A stretch of DNA of 64,000 bases. Origin: Nymphaea colorata. Taxonomy: Eukaryota; Streptophyta; Magnoliopsida; Nymphaeales; Nymphaeaceae. Below the pieces are notes generated by a model. That model did no database searches and was not told where the DNA came from. It saw only the letters and a list, made by a program, of their open reading frames with translations. Shown here piece by piece: positions 12,901 through 26,700 of the stretch; the first letter of the stretch is position 1, and the number at the start of each line of letters is the position of its first letter. The position numbers were made by a program, and so were the translations under genes. The stretch lies in assembly GCF_008831285.2 (NCBI RefSeq), contig NC_045145.1:16446040-16510039 (forward strand), written 5' to 3'.

Positions 12901-15900
12901 CTGCAGTTACTTCGAGAAATATGGTGAGATAACTGACTTATACATGCCTAAGGTAAGCCTTTTTCTTTTTTCAATTTTTTTCATTAAGCTTGTAACTGTA
13001 GTGCTTCTAGTTCATTTTGAGTTCTTGATCATTTCCCTTCATTTATTCTTGTATCTTTTTAGCTCTTGATCTTTGTTCTTTCTTCATTTTATTTTCCCTT
13101 TATTGTCTATCCATTGTTACGACAGTTTTGATGCATTTATAGTGGAAAATAGGACACTTGGAGGTTTTGTTGCTTTTAACGATCTCTTGACACAATTTGG
13201 ATTCAGTATTATGAAGGCAATTTTTTTGTTCTCTGATGGTTATTTGATTATAAACTCTATGTGTGTGCATTGGGTTTTTGCATATTGTCAAAGTTGAGGC
13301 ATGCCATTGAGATTCTTAAAAGTAGGTGTTGAAACTTAGCATTCTATTCAACCTGGACGTAAGCATCTGCCTTATGCATGTCTTTGCAGTGTGTGGCATT
13401 GATGGAATCATGGAACCCTTGTGAGAATTTTGTATATAAACTCATTCATCATTGTCACTTTTGTATGCTTGTCTAGTTCTGTAGCTATTGGTTCCACTTA
13501 TTGTAGTTTGTCACTTTTGTATGCTTGTCTAGTTCTGTAGCTATTGGTTCCACTTATTGTAGTTCAGCTGCCATGGACATGGTCTGTGCCTCCCGGGCTA
13601 ATATGTTTTCTCATCTGAAGGTTTGACTTTTGTAGGATCAAGTGTCAAAAGGACATCGTGGGATTGGCTTTATCACTTTCCAAACTGCAGGTCAGTTTTA
13701 TCATTCTTCTGGTCCAGAAAGTAGGCTGAAAGAACAGTGCTATACTGTTGAAACTTTAATCAGGGAAGTATTAATGCTGTGATGTCCATCTGCTTTTACT
13801 TGCATAATATTTTCATTAACCAGCACATTATTGTTTGAGCCATATGTTACATGAGTGCGGGTGTGGATGCATATTCAGCCGTACCATTTTTCAGAGACTT
13901 AGGTGTGTGCTTTTATCACCCAAAAGAAGCTTGTATGTGCAACATTACAAATAATAAAGCATAATGTGTCCATCGACTATCAAGAGCCGCACCAGTGTGC
14001 ACCCAGTTACAGCAGTCATGTGACATATTTTCAGCAGCTAATGATAGTAAGAGTGTTCATAAATGTGTTCAGCTTGTATCGCCTTTGAGTGACTGGGTGG
14101 ATACCTCAAATTGTGTTTTTATTTTTTATTTTTCCTGCGTATGTCTAGAAGTTTAATGTATTTTTGCTGTACTGTACTTAGTACTTGTTTCATTTTGTAT
14201 ACCTCCGTCAGAATGAAATGATGATAAGAATTGAGAAGGATAAATTTCCCTTGTGACTGAATTTGGATCCGCTTTCAAGTCCCAACTTTTTAATGCAAAT
14301 GGGTTTTGGGTGAGTCGCCATTTCTATATAACTGAAGTAGGATCTTGTGTGTAACAATAATGGATTCCTTTCTGCAATTCTGTATATTCACCACTATTGC
14401 TTTTGAATCATGTCAGGAAGTCAGGGATCTATGTGATGCTTATCTTACTTTCTGTTGCTATTTGTTACTTTCTAGTACCATGAGCAATGAGTTCAGTTAT
14501 AATGTGCCTTGGCTGCTTTAGGCTTAAAATCTTTTCTCTTGGTGATAATACAGAATCAGTTGATACTCTCATGACTGAAACTCATGAGTTGGAAGGTTCA
14601 ACAGTTGTCGTTGATCGAGCAACACCAAAGGCAAGCCAATTCTCCCTTTTATGATTTGTGATATCCTCCTGCAAGCTTTTTTTTTTCTGTTCTGGAGGTT
14701 GCATTTGTTTATTGCATGGCGAGAGTCGGTAATGAGGCAAACTATGATTTTTCATACCACCAAAATGGAAGCTGATTTACATCCTAGAAAGGAAATGTGA
14801 TAGTAGTTGTGCACTTCAGGAAGAGGAGTTCAGGTATCCCAGCAGAGTAATGCAAGGTGGATATGGTGCATATAATGCTTATATTACTGCAGCCACTCGG
14901 TATGCAGCATTAGGAGCCCCAACACTTTATGATAATCCAGGTTCTTCATTTGGAAGTAAGTGCATTAGATTTGTGAAAGTAAATTGTTGGGTACTTCAGC
15001 TCCTTTTTTTATTTTAATCTTATATGCATAATAATCTTATCAAATTCATGTCATGCAGGAGGCTTCTCTGGGTCAAGTCGAATGGGGAAAAAGATATTTG
15101 TTGGAAGACTTCCGCAGGAGGCAAATGCAGAAGATTTGCGTGAATATTTTGGAAAATTTGGCCGAATTTTAGATGTCTATGTCCCAAAGGTGATTTTTGT
15201 ATTTTATTGTAGTTGTCAGCTAAAGGATGGCTGAAGCGATAAAAAAATTTCCAGTTTCAAGTGAACTTTTAAGACAATGACCAGCCGATTATTCACTTTG
15301 GATCCAAAAGAGTTTTAGTTTTGAGCTTTATCAACTTAAGAGCTTTCATACTTTCCTCGCATGGCCAAGCTGAGAACAAGAACATAACTTTTACTGGGCA
15401 ATTCTGCATCATAATCGACCAACTTCAAATGAATGAGATTTTTCTGTTCTCTGTGTTAAAGGCATTAATCTTGCATGGCAGCAGTTACAGCCATTTACTT
15501 TGTCCTAATTTTTAACATGCCACAACAGCATGGACAACGACTCTTAACATCTATAGGCTGATAGTGTGAAGAGGAAGTTGAATTCAGTATTTGGTTTCAA
15601 TTTGTTGTTGTTTCCACTGGTTAAACATCACAGGTTGAGATAATGAATTACTCTATTGGTCTTACTTATAAAGTGTTTGTCTATTAACCGAAGATGTGCA
15701 AGTAACTTGGCACTCTTCTCTAATTATTCTGTACATACCACCTTTATAATGTCTATTTTTACTTTGTCAAAGGTTTGTGTTTTATCTTTTGAGGATTCTA
15801 TAATGGCAGATCGTACTTGAAACAAGCTGATTCAGTATCTCCTACATACCTCTGTTTATTTATGTTAAGTTAAACTCTTTCTTCTTCATTAAAGATGCCA

Positions 15901-18232
15901 CAGTATTGGCAACTAACATTTTCTAGCAGAAAATACATGTTAATTCCTCTGCAAATGACGTGCATGAGGATGCAACTATGCCAACATTGTTAACTTTGCT
16001 TGGCTGGCCTATCCCAAGTTATAGGAATGTTGATGTTCTAAATTAGTGGATCTGGTTTCCTATTTCTATGGGATCAACAATTGACTAGAAACCTTGGGAT
16101 CCAAAATGGATATGATATCTGAGAGTGAGAGGTTGTCGTTCATGGTAAATGCTGGTCTTTTGATGTTTTTTTGCTCCTTTGTCTTTTTCCATTTTTTGGG
16201 GCTTCTCTTTTTCCAAATCATCCTTCACTGTAAGACTGGTCATAAAAATGTTATATTGCTAATCTAATTGTTTTTGGTGTTTTGGTTGTATCTTGTACTT
16301 TTTTGTCTTGTTATTTCATGACTACAGATGGTCTTCACCATTTTATATTTTGATCATGTTGTCATTAGGAAGTTTTGATTGGGACAAGATTTGTATGTTC
16401 AATTAAGAAGTCTAATTGAAATATGTTCTTGTTCATATTGACCAGGATCCTAAGAGAACTGGACATAGAGGGTTTGGTTTTGTTACTTTTGCAGATGATG
16501 GTGTAGCTGACCGTGTAGCCCGTCGATCTCATGAAATTCATGGACAACAGGTATGCAAGTGTGTTCAGGTTGTTTTTACATCATGTATGCTAACTATCAT
16601 TCTTCAAATCTACTTTGTTATGATGAACTTTAACTTTATGCCCTAGTCTGCTGCTAAAACTGATTCTCCATGTCTTTGAGCGTGTAACTAAAATTTGTAA
16701 CCAGGTTTGAGTTGAAACCCAAGTTTCCTGTTGTTAGGAATATATGAACTTCTTGCATCTTTTCCGTTCTACTGCTTCCCAGTTCTCAAGCCATTTTCCC
16801 CAGTATAGCACATCCGGTTATGTATAGCTTCAGGCTGTGGACAAATTTTGTCTTGCATATTATGGGAAAATTAGATCTTCGACTTGTCATAATCCAAACA
16901 ATCTGACTTCTATTTCTCTCTTCAACCTATTCCCCTCCCTCCCCTCTCCCTCCCAAAACAACATTTAATGTGTGTGTGAGAGAGAGAGGTCAGGATTAGT
17001 TGCATCTGATGTTCCTGGATTATGTGCTGCTGCAAGTGTGATGTTTATGCATAAATACTACCAAACACTTTAGAGGCTTATATGAGGACAACATCATATG
17101 GAGTTTTTTTCTTCAATTATGTTGTTCATGTGTAACTAATGGAAACTAGGTTTTCTTATCTGCTCATAATTCTTAGTTTGAGGATCATGACAATTATATT
17201 TGCTACTTGCTGTCCTAAAAGTTGAATGTGTAAAGCTATATATCATCTGTCTTTTTTAGTTGGGTATTTTAAAATTGAGGGGGACAATGGATTTCCATTT
17301 CTCAGGGGTATATTGATCCCAGTGGAAATGCACATATTGCCTACTACTGAAAGTGCTGATACTTAAAGTACTGCCCAGATGTCAATAGGCTAGGATAATA
17401 ATACTAAAACCCCATACGGATCTTAATAAATGACAAAAGAATGAATGCCTCCCAAGACCTTGAACAAACGCCAAGGAACAACTACTGGGCCACACGTTTC
17501 TGGCTCACTTTCTGTTCTGCAGCTATATTAAATAATTAATGGCTTTCTGGTGGCATACATTTTTTTTTTACCCTATTGTCTTCTACTGTCTGAGTTTTCC
17601 TTTCCCCTGGAATTACATTTTACTATGTTCATACAGAATATTATATCCTCTCATCATTGATGCTATAATCTTATGCAGGTTGCTATTGATTCTGCTACAC
17701 CACTGGACGAGGGAGGTGCAAGTAGTAGTTACATGGCAGAAGCAATGGAACAGATGAGAGGATATGGTGGGCCAATGCGTGGTTATAGCCGACTTTATGG
17801 CAATGTAGATTTCGAGGATGTAAGTGTACCCTTTGTATTTCCATGTTTCACAATGTTATGTATATGTCTTTACTTTGAAGACATTAATGAATTTCAGCTT
17901 ATAGTCAACTATTACAATATAAATCTCTCTCCATGTGATAAATAACATGCCTTATATTTCTAATACCATGTAAGAATGAAATCTGGTAATGTGGTCTTTT
18001 GTTTTCAAGTTTAAACAAATGAATATAAATTGTTTTTCTTTTTCTTACTTTTGTCTCAATCTTTACTTTTGCCATCTTCTTTTCCTCTATGATAGATAAT
18101 TATAGGGCTTGCTCCCTGCCCCAACAATGATTGATTGATTCAAATATTTTTTCCTAGTGGGGGAGCTATGTGACTGGTGGTGGTGGAGGCGTCCGTTCTT
18201 CTAGGATGGATTGGAGGTACAGGCCATACTAA
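9911..18232 (+). CDS. Three-RRM hnRNP-like RNA-binding protein
   Basis: Joined exons: 9911-9928, 10024-10113, 11669-11734, 12487-12552, 12680-12765, 12907-12952, 13636-13690, 14554-14630, 14820-14955, 15059-15189, 16446-16550, 17679-17819, 18158-18232, giving 363 residues. RRM1 spans about residues 4-80 (RNP1 RGFGYVTF at 44-51), RRM2 about 92-168 (RIFVARIP, then RGIGFITF at 132-139), and RRM3 about 225-300 (KIFVGRLP, then RGFGFVTF at 265-272). The domains are the paired or tandem type seen in hnRNP A/B, Musashi and DAZAP1; RRM3 also recalls TDP-43 RRM2. A Tyr/Ala-rich linker joins RRM2 to RRM3, and the tail is Gly-rich. The protein ends in SRMDWRYRPY, a possible transportin PY signal. It probably binds pre-mRNA in the nucleus. 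Each RRM spans several exons, and the exon pattern repeats across the domains. The intron after 14630 starts with GC. The start is the only ATG that opens RRM1. The exact orthologue and target RNAs are unknown. Confidence 0.9.
10176..10506. repeat. Tandem duplication in RRM-gene intron 2
   Basis: Two head-to-tail copies of about 167 bases, 10176-10342 and 10343 to about 10506. Both begin CTTGGTTTCTTTAC and share GCCGAGGAATGAATTACACC-like and TGAATGGTCGTGGTGC phrases. They differ at roughly one base in ten or fewer, so the duplication is fairly recent. Both copies are intronic. Confidence 0.85.
13454..13565. repeat. Exact 56-bp tandem duplication in RRM-gene intron 6
   Basis: Two copies, 13454-13509 and 13510-13565, each beginning GTCACTTTTGTATGCTTGTC and ending in TTATTGTAGTT. 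I see no mismatch except at the junction. It lies about 70 bases before the acceptor at 13635. This is a recent slippage or duplication event, and it is polymorphism-prone. Confidence 0.88.
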
Positions 18233-18461
18233 ATTAATCAAGTGGAGTTTGGTTCTGTTGTTCTGGCTTCTGCAGAGTAAGACTATGCCGTGAAACCAGC
18301 TCTCTTGCAAGTAAATGTACCCATGAAGCTGTGACGCAAGTTGATCTATTTAGTGGAAGTGAAAACTTGTATGAAGTTTTTACTCTTAATTCGAACTACT
18401 TTCAGCTTATTTTCTGTTGTACTGAGTGGTTTGGAAACGTATGTTAATCTCTTGTGACTTG

Positions 18462-18462
<1 letters not shown>

Positions 18463-18506
<44 letters not shown>
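18463..18506. repeat. (CT)n microsatellite
   Basis: Pure CT tract of 22 units about 230 bases after the RRM-gene stop codon, probably in or just past its 3' UTR. Confidence 0.9.
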
Positions 18507-18509
<3 letters not shown>

Positions 18510-20504
18510 CCCCCCTCCTCCTTTCCTTTCCCTTGTATGTGGGTCTGCAGTTGGCTCTGTTTTTCTGCAATTCTCGTCAATTTTCAGGACCTGGATGATT
18601 GACACTGACGCCGCTATGTGCAATACAGTAGCAGAAAGGAGAACATTTTGGCGGTTGGACAGACGTGTTTTTATCCATTTGTGGATAAACTGACCTTCTC
18701 TTCTGTATTTCAGACGCATAGGAAGTTATCTTTGCTTTGTGCTTGGGGAAAGGAAAAAAAGGAGGCATAACTCCATACTTCCATGAGCGTGTTCAGCTTT
18801 TTACAATTGAAACTCGAGATTGAACTTTCAACCGATATGAAGAATGGCTGAACTATTGAAACTTCCAACATTTTAATAATAAAACTGGTTGAAATTGTGA
18901 TGCAGTCCAAATTTTGGGTCTTATATAGGTTTTTCTTGACATTTCGGAGTCCGATTATCCTTTGTTACCTGTTTACTGAACTGGAGGTAAGCATTTGAAT
19001 TCAGTAATATTTAAATATTAATCTATTACTTTATCTATCGGAGTTTTCAATTTGAACATGTTAGATACTAGCCACCTTGTATCATATGTGACCGACAATC
19101 ACAAGATTAAAGGGTTTGACACAGAATTTGTTTTAGGAGATTCTATATTGCCTGTGGTCAACGACGCCGCTACACCTAGCCCTGTGACTCACAAGTATTT
19201 ATATGCGCCCCCCACCACCAAATGGAAAAAAAAAGAGAGAGAGAGAGAGAGAGTGACTGGGCGTTGGAATTCTGGATATCAAAATCCAGAAAAATGAAAT
19301 AACGGCATGGTTTGTTGGTATTGTAAAAACTGGGTGCTTTTGCATTTTTCAAGTCTGAAAGCATGGGCTTAAGGTAACCATCAGCAAAACAGAAATAATG
19401 GAAAGGATAAATCCCTTTTTTCCCTCCTTTATTTCACTTGGTGCTTGATTTGAATGTTGTTCTAGTTCCGTTACTGCTTGTGGTTAATTTGCTTGCAGCT
19501 AGATACTATAGTAGTATGAAAGTTACTGCATTATAGCACCGTAGATTCTAGCTTATTCTAAGGAATCATTTTTCTCTGGAAAATATGGCATATATAACAA
19601 ATGAAGTGCTACATAAATAAAGGGAACATCAGGAACGTCCAAATCAATTTTAGTTTTACTAAGATCATTAAAAAATATATATACAATAAAACTAGAAAAA
19701 TGGATCTTGTTTCAACATCATAACTCGAATTAATAAAAGATCAAAGATACTGAGGTTAATGAAAAATCATTTTGGCTCAACAATGGGGATCAGGAAGCTG
19801 TACCTTGTCAATGAGAAACATCAATGTTGCAAGTATCGGATTTCTTGTTCCCACATTGGCCTGTATCAGGTGATATGCATCAGCTCTTATTAATCATGTT
19901 TAAATTATTGATTTTCTTTCTTCTCTTGTACCTGATGCATTCTTAAAAATAAAGAGGGGAAGTAAATAAATTTTTAAATAGTACAAAAAAAGCGAAAAAG
20001 AAATTTTTTTAGAAAAAAATTACAGAAGTTTATCCAACGATAATTTTTCATCCAGAAATTTTAAATAAGCCCTGAAGACTTGTGATTTTGAGGGTTATGC
20101 ATATTTACTCAAATAGCCAAAAACAGAACGGAAAAGAGTATCTTATCTAAAAATCCCAAGAGTTCAGCAGTGAAAACCTAAGAGCTCTTGAGGAAGAGGA
20201 TCAAGGATTCATTTTGCTATCTAGCAGCATAATCCATCCGCTCGAACAAATTCATCATCTTGCTTTATCTTCATTTTTTTTTTGCTAAGCTTGTCCATTT
20301 TTAGTATACTGAATTTCATTTCGTTTTGACCTCTATTGCTTTTTGTTGCATCAAACGTGATTTTGGCAATTAGTGGCAGAGCCAAAAGTTTTAGTACAAG
20401 ATTCAAGGAAAAAGGTAATTTGTGAATTGTTATGCACTTAAATGAATTTTGGACAAGTCAGAGGGCCTGTGCAAACATCCGGTATACGGCAATATGGGGC
20501 CCCC

Positions 20505-20516
20505 TATATATATAAG
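20505..20516 (+). promoter_or_regulatory. Candidate TATA box of MCCB
   Basis: TATATATATAAG sits about 200 bases before the MCCB start codon. Transcription starting some 30 bases downstream would give a leader of about 170 bases, ending in a GA-rich stretch (20680-20715) that is typical of plant 5' UTRs. The call rests on motif and distance only. Confidence 0.4.
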
Positions 20517-20717
20517 ATTATTTTCTGGTACATGCTACGCGAGTGTGAAGTCCTTTAGCCAAATTCCGTTGATTTTATCCTTAATCACGTTGCGTGTGTA
20601 TTTCTGCTCGCTTGCAAAGAGCCGTCGTCCGTCCCGCGACTTCCCCCGCCAGTTGCCACTCTTTATCTCCTAATTCTGTGGAGAGGGAGGGGGAGAGGGA
20701 TAGAGAGATAGAGAGAG

Positions 20718-23700
20718 ATGCTAGGTTTTCTTGCGAGAAGGGCTCTCCGGAAGCCCTGTGAGAGCGCCTGTGGATGGATAGCTGGACGAGGGCTAACGCC
20801 TCCGCTGTGGAGATGGCGGAACTCCACCTACGCGGTCGCGAGATGTCTCTGCGTGAGCGTCCTTCCCGACGGAATCGATCGGTCTGCCGAGTCCTTCCGA
20901 CGCAATTCCGAGGCCATGGATCAGCTTCTTTCTGATCTTCAGCTTCAGATCAACAAGGTATGCTGTCGTAGTCGCTGTTATCCAGTCTCCTGTCTAGGTC
21001 TGTGAGATACAAGGAGCCAATTCCAGCGATTGAGGAAGGAGATTTGGAATTGCTTGATATCGGACCACGACCGGTGAGTTTGATTTGTCTTAATGCGCTT
21101 GTTCAGGTGCTTGCTGGAGGTGGCGCCCAGTCCGTGAAGCGGAACCGTGAGCGGAACAAGTTCCTTCCCCGCGAGAGGATTGATCGCCTTCTTGATCCTG
21201 GAGCTTCTTTTCTCGAGCTGTCGCAGGTTCGGATCTTTGTTGCTCGCATGAGATTTCGATTTTGCTGTTGAGGTTTCTGCTTTCTGCCTGTGGATTTTTC
21301 GTTCATTGCCGAGTTTCACTGTCTTGTTTTCTTCACTGTGATGATACTCCAATGGATGATCACTACGAAAATTTGCTTGACAATGCGTCGTTCGAGCATC
21401 TGTTCGAGAATTTTTTAAATTGCGCTTTGTTTAGATATGCTGAATTTGTTATGGCTATAGCGGGCTTTTTCTGTTGAGTTTGCTTCTTTGTCCTTCTGTC
21501 TGTCATAGCCTTCATATCGTCCTCTCCTATGCAAGTAAAATCGATAAATATGAGCAGCGTTAGAGAAACAAAATTGAGAGAAACTACCGGTTGAATGATC
21601 GTGTGACCTTCTCTGACTTGTCTGTTGCTTAATATGTAGTTCTGTATCCTCCACATATTTGTTGAAAATGCGGATCCTCTTATGGCCTGAGTCTTTGAAA
21701 TTATGTTTAAATTTCTCGTGCATGTTATCCCGCATTTACTAGATGATTGATTGGACACTGAAAATAAAGGTCTTCTATTTATAAGCGCCTGTTAGTTTTT
21801 TCAAAGAACAAAAATCTCCGTCCCCAGTGCAAACGTGGATACTCATTTGTTTGACCTGCTAAAAGGAGTCTGTATCTGAGACGTACATTGATTGGATTCC
21901 TGGTGACTCACTTTATAGATTTGTTTAACTGACGTCTCTCTGAATGTTTTTCTGGCAATGGTAGCTTGCAGGACATGAGTTGTATGATGAGTCACTACCA
22001 TCTGGGGGAATTATTACCGGAATAGGAGCTATTCATGGGCGCCTCTGTATGCTTGTAGCCAATGATCCCACTGTTAAAGGTGGAACTTACTACCCCATTA
22101 CCGTCAAGAAGCACCTGAGGGCTCAAGAGGTTGCTGCACAGTGCAGAATGCCATGCATTTATCTGGTTGATAGTGGTGGTGCTAATCTTCCCAGGCAAGC
22201 TGATGTTTTTCCTGATAGAGACAACTTTGGAAGAATTTTCTATAACCAAGCACAGATGTCATCCCATGGCATTCCTCAAATTGCATTAGTTTTAGGTTCA
22301 TGCACTGCTGGAGGGGCTTACATACCTGCAATGGCTGATGAAAGTGTGATAGTGAAAGGCAACGGAACAATATTTCTGGCTGGTCCTCCGCTTGTGAAGG
22401 TTAGTTAACGAGAGGAAAAATTTTGCAATTCTTGTTATGCTTTTTCATCCAAAATCTAGTTTAAAGTTCAATATGAACTGGGTTTTCAATTCTAGGTTTT
22501 ATCTGAAGGAGTGATTTTGGTAGGCTGCTACTGGTGAGGAGGTCTCTGCTGAGGATTTGGGTGGGGCCACTTTGCATTGCAAGATATCGGGGGTTGCTGA
22601 CCATTTTGCTGATGGTACTTTCTCATCGTAAACCTTTCAAATTTCCATCTTATGAGGTTTCTACGACCTGTCCTCACCAATTACGGTTGTGGTTTCTTAC
22701 TAGGGCAGCCTTCCTTTGCTTGTAAGATAGTTTAATTTTACTGCTAGAGCCAGTAAGTTCTGTTATTGCCATTTGTCTCCTATTATACTTTAATAAAGTG
22801 GGGGCATGGATGTATTTTTTCTTTCCTATTCCTTATTTCTTAATCTCCTATTTTGATGAAATAGATAATTACTCTAGGACTGACTCTAGGATCCTGTCCT
22901 GCTACTTGCATGTGTGGATACAAATGAGATATCTTTGTCATCCCTTTCCCATACATAATTGGATTTCCCATGTGCTCCTATTCCACATGATAATAATCTT
23001 GAGCTAATTCTGCTTGAACTTTTCAATGAAGAGTGATTACCTATCTATCTCTGATCATGTTCTATAGTCTAATATGTTAAGCCAATCAATGTTGTAAAAG
23101 GCATACTTTAACACATATCGGGTGGGCTGACCTATGCACATATTGTAGTATATCGTAAGTATAGCATAAAATTATTTTTTAATTTATAAAAAAAAATCAG
23201 AACGAATCAAGAAAATAAAACAAACTGTGTTCGATATAAAATAGCTCATCACAGTATCAAACATAATGAACATTTATGATTCGTCATTCATAAGTCATAA
23301 TATGGTAACAATATATTAAGCATAATAAAGGTTAAACGTTAAAGTCTTTTACATCACATCAAAAATTCAAAACATATAATGTGTTCATCTTCTTCACCTT
23401 CATCCGCATCTTCATTCTCATTTGCTTCATTGCCTTCTCACCTTTTAGTGGAATGTCATTCCCTCACCAGCATATGCGGGCTCTCCTTTTTCACCAAACA
23501 CTTCCACTTCTTCAATGTTCAACCACTCAAGATTGTCCTCATCAAGTAGGTCGACTGGTTCTTCGTTAACCCAAGAATCTAATATGCTTATATTGTCTCA
23601 TGGAAACAAATTGAGTATGATGCTTCATTCCAGATGTTGTTTCTAATTGCCTAAAAGTAACAAGAGAAAAAGTTTACAAATTGTTAAAAATACATATTAT

Positions 23701-26700
23701 TATATTGCAAAAGAAACCTTCATATCTTAATGCATGTATTTGATTTATTCGGAGCTATTAGAGCGGGATCCACTTTCAAGTGTATTTACCTTCATTTTAA
23801 CTTCATATTGTATCGAATGATGACAAGGTCAGTCTGCCGTTTGTATTTCAGCCTATTTGTCTTCTTGCTAGGGATGTGTTGGAAAACACTCCAATTTCTT
23901 TCACATCCATTGGCACTGCACGTCTGGCTTATCCTAACTATCAAGCAGACTGATGGCTTTCACCAAGATACACAAACCTCCAATAAGTTGACGTATGATT
24001 CCCAAAATTTAACGTTGAATATAGTATCCAAAACTGCCTTGGCCTTTGTTTTATATGCATGTAGATACACATCCCATCATCACTAGAGATCATCTGCCTA
24101 ATAGGAGTCCTCCGCTTGACTACATCCTACTGAATCAAAACATTTATGGAAAACATTATATGTGCAGGTTGGATCAATTCTGCCTCATTTGTGAATTTCT
24201 TTATCAAATTCAAAACATAAACATGATTGTAAATGAACTTCATGATTTTTTGACATCTTGCCACAGTTGATTTCATATCATCTTTTCCACTAAAATCGTG
24301 GAGCATCATATTTACACAATGAGCAGAACATGAACTTCAATATCATGACTCATTGTGTTCCTAACATCTTACTTGAAGCTTTATAGTTTGCCACATTATC
24401 TGTAATAAACTGCAAAATATGCTCAGTCTTACTTTACTTATAACTTCATAAAAAATATCATATATGACATCAACAGTCTTAGGAGTATCAAATAAATCAA
24501 CAAATTTGAAAAACGTAGTACCCATGGGACAATATACAAAAAGGTTTTTACCAATGTTTGTTTTTTATATCTGTCCATACATCTACCATCACACTGCAAC
24601 CTGTGTCTTTCTTGCTCAGCCTTAATTAATCACAATATGTCTTCACATTTTGGACTGCGGCATTAAAAATTTTACCTCACAACTTTTGATTTATACCGTC
24701 GACATACAGAAGTGATCGCATCTATCATAGGCTGAAAATAGGAAGAATTACCTGTATTAAAAGGAATGAATGCATTATAAAACAATCTTCCCACTGCATT
24801 GTTTGTCTGTTCGACAATTTCCTTTGAAGTCATTGTTGTATGATTCTCAGGTTGAGCACCTGGAGCAGTATAAGCAGGAAAAAAGTTCTTGATCAAGGTA
24901 CTGGATCTCCCACTAGATACTTTATCATTACTACGGCCAAGGGACCTCCCACGACCATGTCCTCCAAGAGGTGCACCTTTTTTCTTTCTATCTGAAGGTG
25001 CCTTCATGCATGATGTCTTCCCTTTATCCAATGTGGTTTCCAAACTGGCATCAACATCCTCTTCTTCAATACCGTTATAGTTTTCATCTTCACCTTCATT
25101 CTCTTCTTCAATACCATTATAGTTTTCATCGTCACCTTCATTCTCTTGTTCAGCTTCCCAGGGCTCCCAATAAATCATCTATGCGTCATGAGTTTCTTCT
25201 TCAATCATATTTACTGCCAGATTAATAATTATTTCTTGACACTGGTGTCCGACATATGGTGGCAAATGATTCCTTTGCGAGCCCTTGCACTGTGATACAT
25301 TTCGGTATGGTGCTTGAAACAAGAGATTTCTCTTGATATTATTTGTTCACAGAAATTACATTTAGGGGTGTTTGGATGACACCATCGAAAACTCAGTTTT
25401 TTAAAAAACTTGGTTTAGTAAAAAACAAATTTTTAAGTGGTTTTTAAAAATTGATTTTTGTGTTTGGGTAAGACACTGAAAAAACACTTTTTTGTGAATA
25501 ACCTCCAGGCTCCAGGTTATTCACTCCTTTTGTAAAACTAGTCTTTGTAAAAAATGAGTTTTGGTCAAATAAATTTTTCATGCTAGCAAGCACACTCAAA
25601 GCCAGGTTTTTCGTTAAGAACCTCGTTTTAAGCTGTCATCCGAACGCTCCCTTAATCTTTAGCTGGTCATTCAGATTCACTCTCTTTCCCCATTACCATG
25701 TGGGTCTGTAGCCATATCTTCATAAAACAAATAAAAACCTATGACAAACTTGCGAAATCAATAGAAATATGGGGTAAAATTTGAAAATAAGAAATTATAT
25801 GCCTTTTATAGAAGAAAAAATGCCGACAACCCTCTTTCCAAAGATGAATCATGAATGAGCTTCCCATAGACAATTTTCTCTTCTAACCGGTGATTTCTCC
25901 TTTAAATGAAGGATTTCTTGGTCATTGCTCTCTAAAACGGCAAATGTGCCTCTTCACATAGCTCTTAGGAATGCTAGATGTGAAAGTGATGATGAGCTTT
26001 TGACTTAAATATGTCAAAACCGTGTTTTGGGTGCCCTTTTAAAAAACAGGCCCATATGATACAGATGATACAGGCTTGATGTGCCAGTAATTTGCATATC
26101 GTGCCCGTATTGTATAGCTTTTTCGAATGATACGATATGTACCGGATGATACGGCTCTGTATAATACAATACGGCTTTGTATCATACGATATGAATAAGA
26201 TTGACACTAAAAGAAACTTATTTCCTTGGAGAACCAAAGAAGAAAAGGGAAGCTTATGTTAGATTGGTTCAACATAAAGTGTGTTTCATGTGAGAGAAGG
26301 TGATAATGTTGAATGTACCATAATGAAAATATCAAATTGATTGCAGATGAGTTGCATGCATTGGCTATTGGGAGGAATGTAGTTAAGAACTTGCATATGG
26401 CTGGAAAAAATGGTTTGGTGAATACAATTCCAACTTTGTCTGATTACAGAGACCCTTTATATGAGGTAAAGGAGCTAAGATCTATTGCACCAACTGATCA
26501 AAAGCAACCGTTTGATGTTCGAAATGTGATCGCTCGAATTGTTGATGGAAGTGAATTTGATGAGTTTAAGAAGTTGTATGGCACGGTGAGAATTTAACCA
26601 TTATCTGTTAAGTTTTTAGCTATGATGTTATGGTACAGTTAGACTCATTAATTCTTCTTTTCTGGTGATTTTCAATATTTTGTTACTAATTTCTGAATAA

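Larger units (their letters stand above)
18233..20717. other. RRM-gene 3' region and MCCB upstream spacer
   Basis: The RRM-gene 3' UTR probably occupies the first few hundred bases. 18463-18506 is a (CT)n microsatellite and 19227-19253 holds a shorter (GA)n. 19620-20330 is AT-rich and featureless. At about 20376 the phrase TAGTGGCAGAGCCAAAAG recalls the GGCGGAGC element ends seen in the left spacer. No gene is supported. The MCCB promoter must lie at the right end. Confidence 0.55.
23087..26050 (-). mobile_element. Decayed hAT transposon in MCCB intron 4
   Basis: The region carries a recognisable but broken hAT transposase on the strand opposite MCCB. Approximate ends are proposed from similar terminal phrases: TGTTGTAAAAGGCAT at about 23090 and, reverse-complemented, TGTTTTTTAAAAGGGCA ending near 26050. 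An 8-bp target duplication could not be settled. AT-rich flanks with repeated TATCGTA/GATACGATA words extend to about 26200, so the true right end may lie further out. Insertion in an intron explains how MCCB tolerates it. Confidence 0.6.
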